Source: CBDHEY01 sp965262305
Lineage (GTDB): Bacteria > Pseudomonadota > Gammaproteobacteria > Pseudomonadales > Cellvibrionaceae
Assembly: GCA_965262305.1 (NCBI GenBank)
Contig: CBDHEY010000002.1
Coordinates: 372,001 to 436,000 of the forward strand
Direction of reading: 5' to 3'
DNA: 64,000 nucleotides
Shown: one piece after another, positions 62,947 through 64,000 of the stretch
Layout: every line of letters starts with the position of its first letter
Numbering within the stretch: the stretch's first letter is position 1
Position numbers and translations under genes: made by a program
Notes under the pieces: model-generated
Databases searched by the model: none
Told to the model about the DNA's origin: nothing
The model's input: only the letters and a program-made list of their open reading frames with translations

Positions 62947-63677
62947 TCTTGTTCCTTTTTCAGGGCGTCATATTCGGATTTTGTAATGGGATAAAAATTT
63001 ACTTGATCGCCGACCTTTAGTTTCGTGGTACCTTGATCTTTTTGTGGGGCAAAATTTATGGGAGAGTTACCAATAATATTCCAACCGCCAGGTGTATCAC
63101 CAGGATAAATACCGGTTTGAGTATCTGCGATGCCCAGTGAACCGGCTGGAACTAATTTTCTCGGTCGCGGCTTTCTTGGATACGATAAAAGTGAATCAAC
63201 AAATCCTAAAAACGCAAATCCGGGCATAAAACCGATGGCATAGGCGGTATAAGCGGTTTTGCAAAAAAGAGAGATGAATTTGTCAGTGCTTAATTTTTTT
63301 ATTTCACATAAATGGGTTAAGTCGAGTGCAGCTTCTGGGCCGAAATAAATTGGAATTTCAAGTTTGCGGTCATTGCGATATTTGAGCTCGGAATGACAGG
63401 CCGTGTTGATCAAAGGTTTAATGTTTTTTATTAGTTCTTCAGCTTCAATATCTAAAAGTTTGAAATAAACGAGTATGCTCTGATATGAAGGCACTAAATC
63501 GGTAATCGTTTCTTGAAATTTATCGCGAATTGCCTGACTGCTTAAGTTAATAATCTGAGTGAGTTGCGGCGAAGCAATTTCGTTTGTACCGGATTTAAAT
63601 AACACATAAATCGCATTTTCAGATACTTGAGATACCTCAAATGTGTAGACTTGCTTAGATTCAAACGCATCCGACAT
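62943..63677 (-). CDS. pxpB: 5-oxoprolinase subunit B
   Basis: A 244-residue PxpB (KipI/AHS1-type) protein, the kinase-like or ATP-handling partner of PxpC. Motifs include IYFGPEAALDLTHLCE, YAIGFMPGFAFLGFVD, PRKPRPRKLVPAGSLGIADTQTGIYPGDTPGGW, cited as residues about 170-202, and NIIGNSPINF. The start at 63677 lies 3 bases before the pxpA stop, and the stop overlaps pxpC. The three genes are therefore one transcript. In the genus Bacillus the homologue KipI inhibits a kinase, but the operon context here indicates oxoprolinase. Confidence 0.92.
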   Translation of the reverse strand: MSDAFESKQVYTFEVSQVSENAIYVLFKSGTNEIASPQLTQIINLSSQAIRDKFQETITDLVPSYQSILVYFKLLDIEAEELIKNIKPLINTACHSELKYRNDRKLEIPIYFGPEAALDLTHLCEIKKLSTDKFISLFCKTAYTAYAIGFMPGFAFLGFVDSLLSYPRKPRPRKLVPAGSLGIADTQTGIYPGDTPGGWNIIGNSPINFAPQKDQGTTKLKVGDQVNFYPITKSEYDALKKEQE

Positions 63678-63679
63678 GA

Positions 63680-64000
63680 TTATCGTTCTAGGTTATTGAT
63701 CTTTAGTCTAACTTCTTTGGCAATTCCCAGAGCATTTTCTGAGTCGCCATGAACGCAAATTGTATCCGCTTTTAAGGGTAGCCAAGTTTTATTTTGAAGC
63801 TGAACCCGGTTGTTGGTTAAAATTTCAAAGGCTTGGGACGCACATTTATGTGGATCACGATACACACTGCCCTCAATTTTTCGTGATACAAGGTTGCCCG
63901 AATCAGAATAGGCGCGATCAGCGAAGGCTTCGAACAAAAGCCTTGGGTTTTTCATTTTATGCTTCTGATCATCAGCGAATACAACTAAGGGGAGATGAAA
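63680..64000 (-). CDS. pxpA: 5-oxoprolinase subunit A, 3' part, cut by the window end
   Basis: The C-terminal 107 codons of PxpA (LamB/YcsF family). The frame stays open to base 64000, and the window ends before the 5' half, so this is a truncation by the window and not a pseudogene. Diagnostic parts are EAFADRAYSDSGNLVSRKIEGSVY and the terminal block ADTICVHGDSENALGIAKEV. An internal ATG at 63955 should not be taken as the start, because the upstream residues (HLPLVVFADDQKHK) match the normal region before FADRAY. PxpA carries the ring-opening function. pxpB and pxpC follow directly. Confidence 0.9.
   Translation of the reverse strand, partial: FHLPLVVFADDQKHKMKNPRLLFEAFADRAYSDSGNLVSRKIEGSVYRDPHKCASQAFEILTNNRVQLQNKTWLPLKADTICVHGDSENALGIAKEVRLKINNLER

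Noticed and set aside
63680..63955. Short 91-residue pxpA as a degraded gene
   Set aside because: The frame continues to the window edge with family-like residues, so it is truncated only by the window.
1..64000. tRNA, rRNA, CRISPR, insertion sequences or prophage
   Set aside because: No cloverleaf, repeat-spacer array, transposase or phage structural gene was seen in the intergenic regions or coding list.

Overview
The window is A+T-rich chromosomal DNA, most likely from a free-living marine gammaproteobacterium, perhaps of the Oceanospirillales/Alteromonadales type. The evidence is Gram-negative machinery throughout (Kdo-linker capsule genes kpsC/kpsS, many outer-membrane barrels, lipoproteins), an fpr/finR-like divergent pair, a thi operon with ThiO and a ThiD-ThiE fusion, and an assimilatory nitrate reductase behind a sigma54-type promoter. 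No tRNA, rRNA, insertion sequence, prophage or CRISPR array was seen. The species-level guess is inference.

Layout. 1-11010: cell surface. A capsule cluster (tandem GT2 glycosyltransferase, sulfotransferase, GT4-like glycosyltransferase, unknown protein, KpsC, KpsS) is followed by two paralogous small outer-membrane barrel proteins and two more sulfotransferases, which suggests a sulfated surface polysaccharide. 11221-19811: signalling and redox. A degenerate HD-GYP protein sits behind three palindromes. Then come two abutting FHA-containing redox proteins (a membrane iron-sulfur protein and a flavin/[2Fe-2S] reductase), ferredoxin-NADP reductase with a divergent FinR-like LysR regulator, and a CheY-like receiver. 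20517-29249: phosphate-linked genes. A secreted GDPD-like phosphodiesterase, a GT-C membrane protein, a Tat-exported PhoX-like phosphatase, and a tight RHH-CHAD-ParA-CYTH operon with its own sigma70-type promoter. 29340-35728: mixed genes (TraF-like barrel, ThiF/MoeB-rhodanese, YqhA, aldo-keto reductase with divergent LysR, PagL-like protein). 36156-41952: TPP-riboswitch-controlled thiC-thiO-thiS-thiG-thiDE operon. 42101-52240: GH26-like hydrolase, LRR-protein kinase, a two-gene activase/dehydratase-like iron-sulfur system and a hybrid histidine kinase lacking its phosphoacceptor histidine. 52494-64000: small unknown protein, S41 lipoprotein protease, nasA and its NAD(P)H reductase, MATE transporter, cold-shock protein, YgjP-like metallopeptidase and pxpCBA, with pxpA cut by the window end.

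The best candidates for undescribed systems are (i) the RHH-CHAD-ParA-CYTH operon, which looks like a ParA-type positioning system whose cargo may be polyphosphate granules, and (ii) the two-gene FHA redox module, in which phosphothreonine-reading domains are fused to both halves of a membrane electron-transfer chain. Secondary candidates are the split CoA-dehydratase-activase pair and two signalling proteins whose catalytic residues are replaced. All functions are inferred from sequence motifs read by eye; no database search was run.
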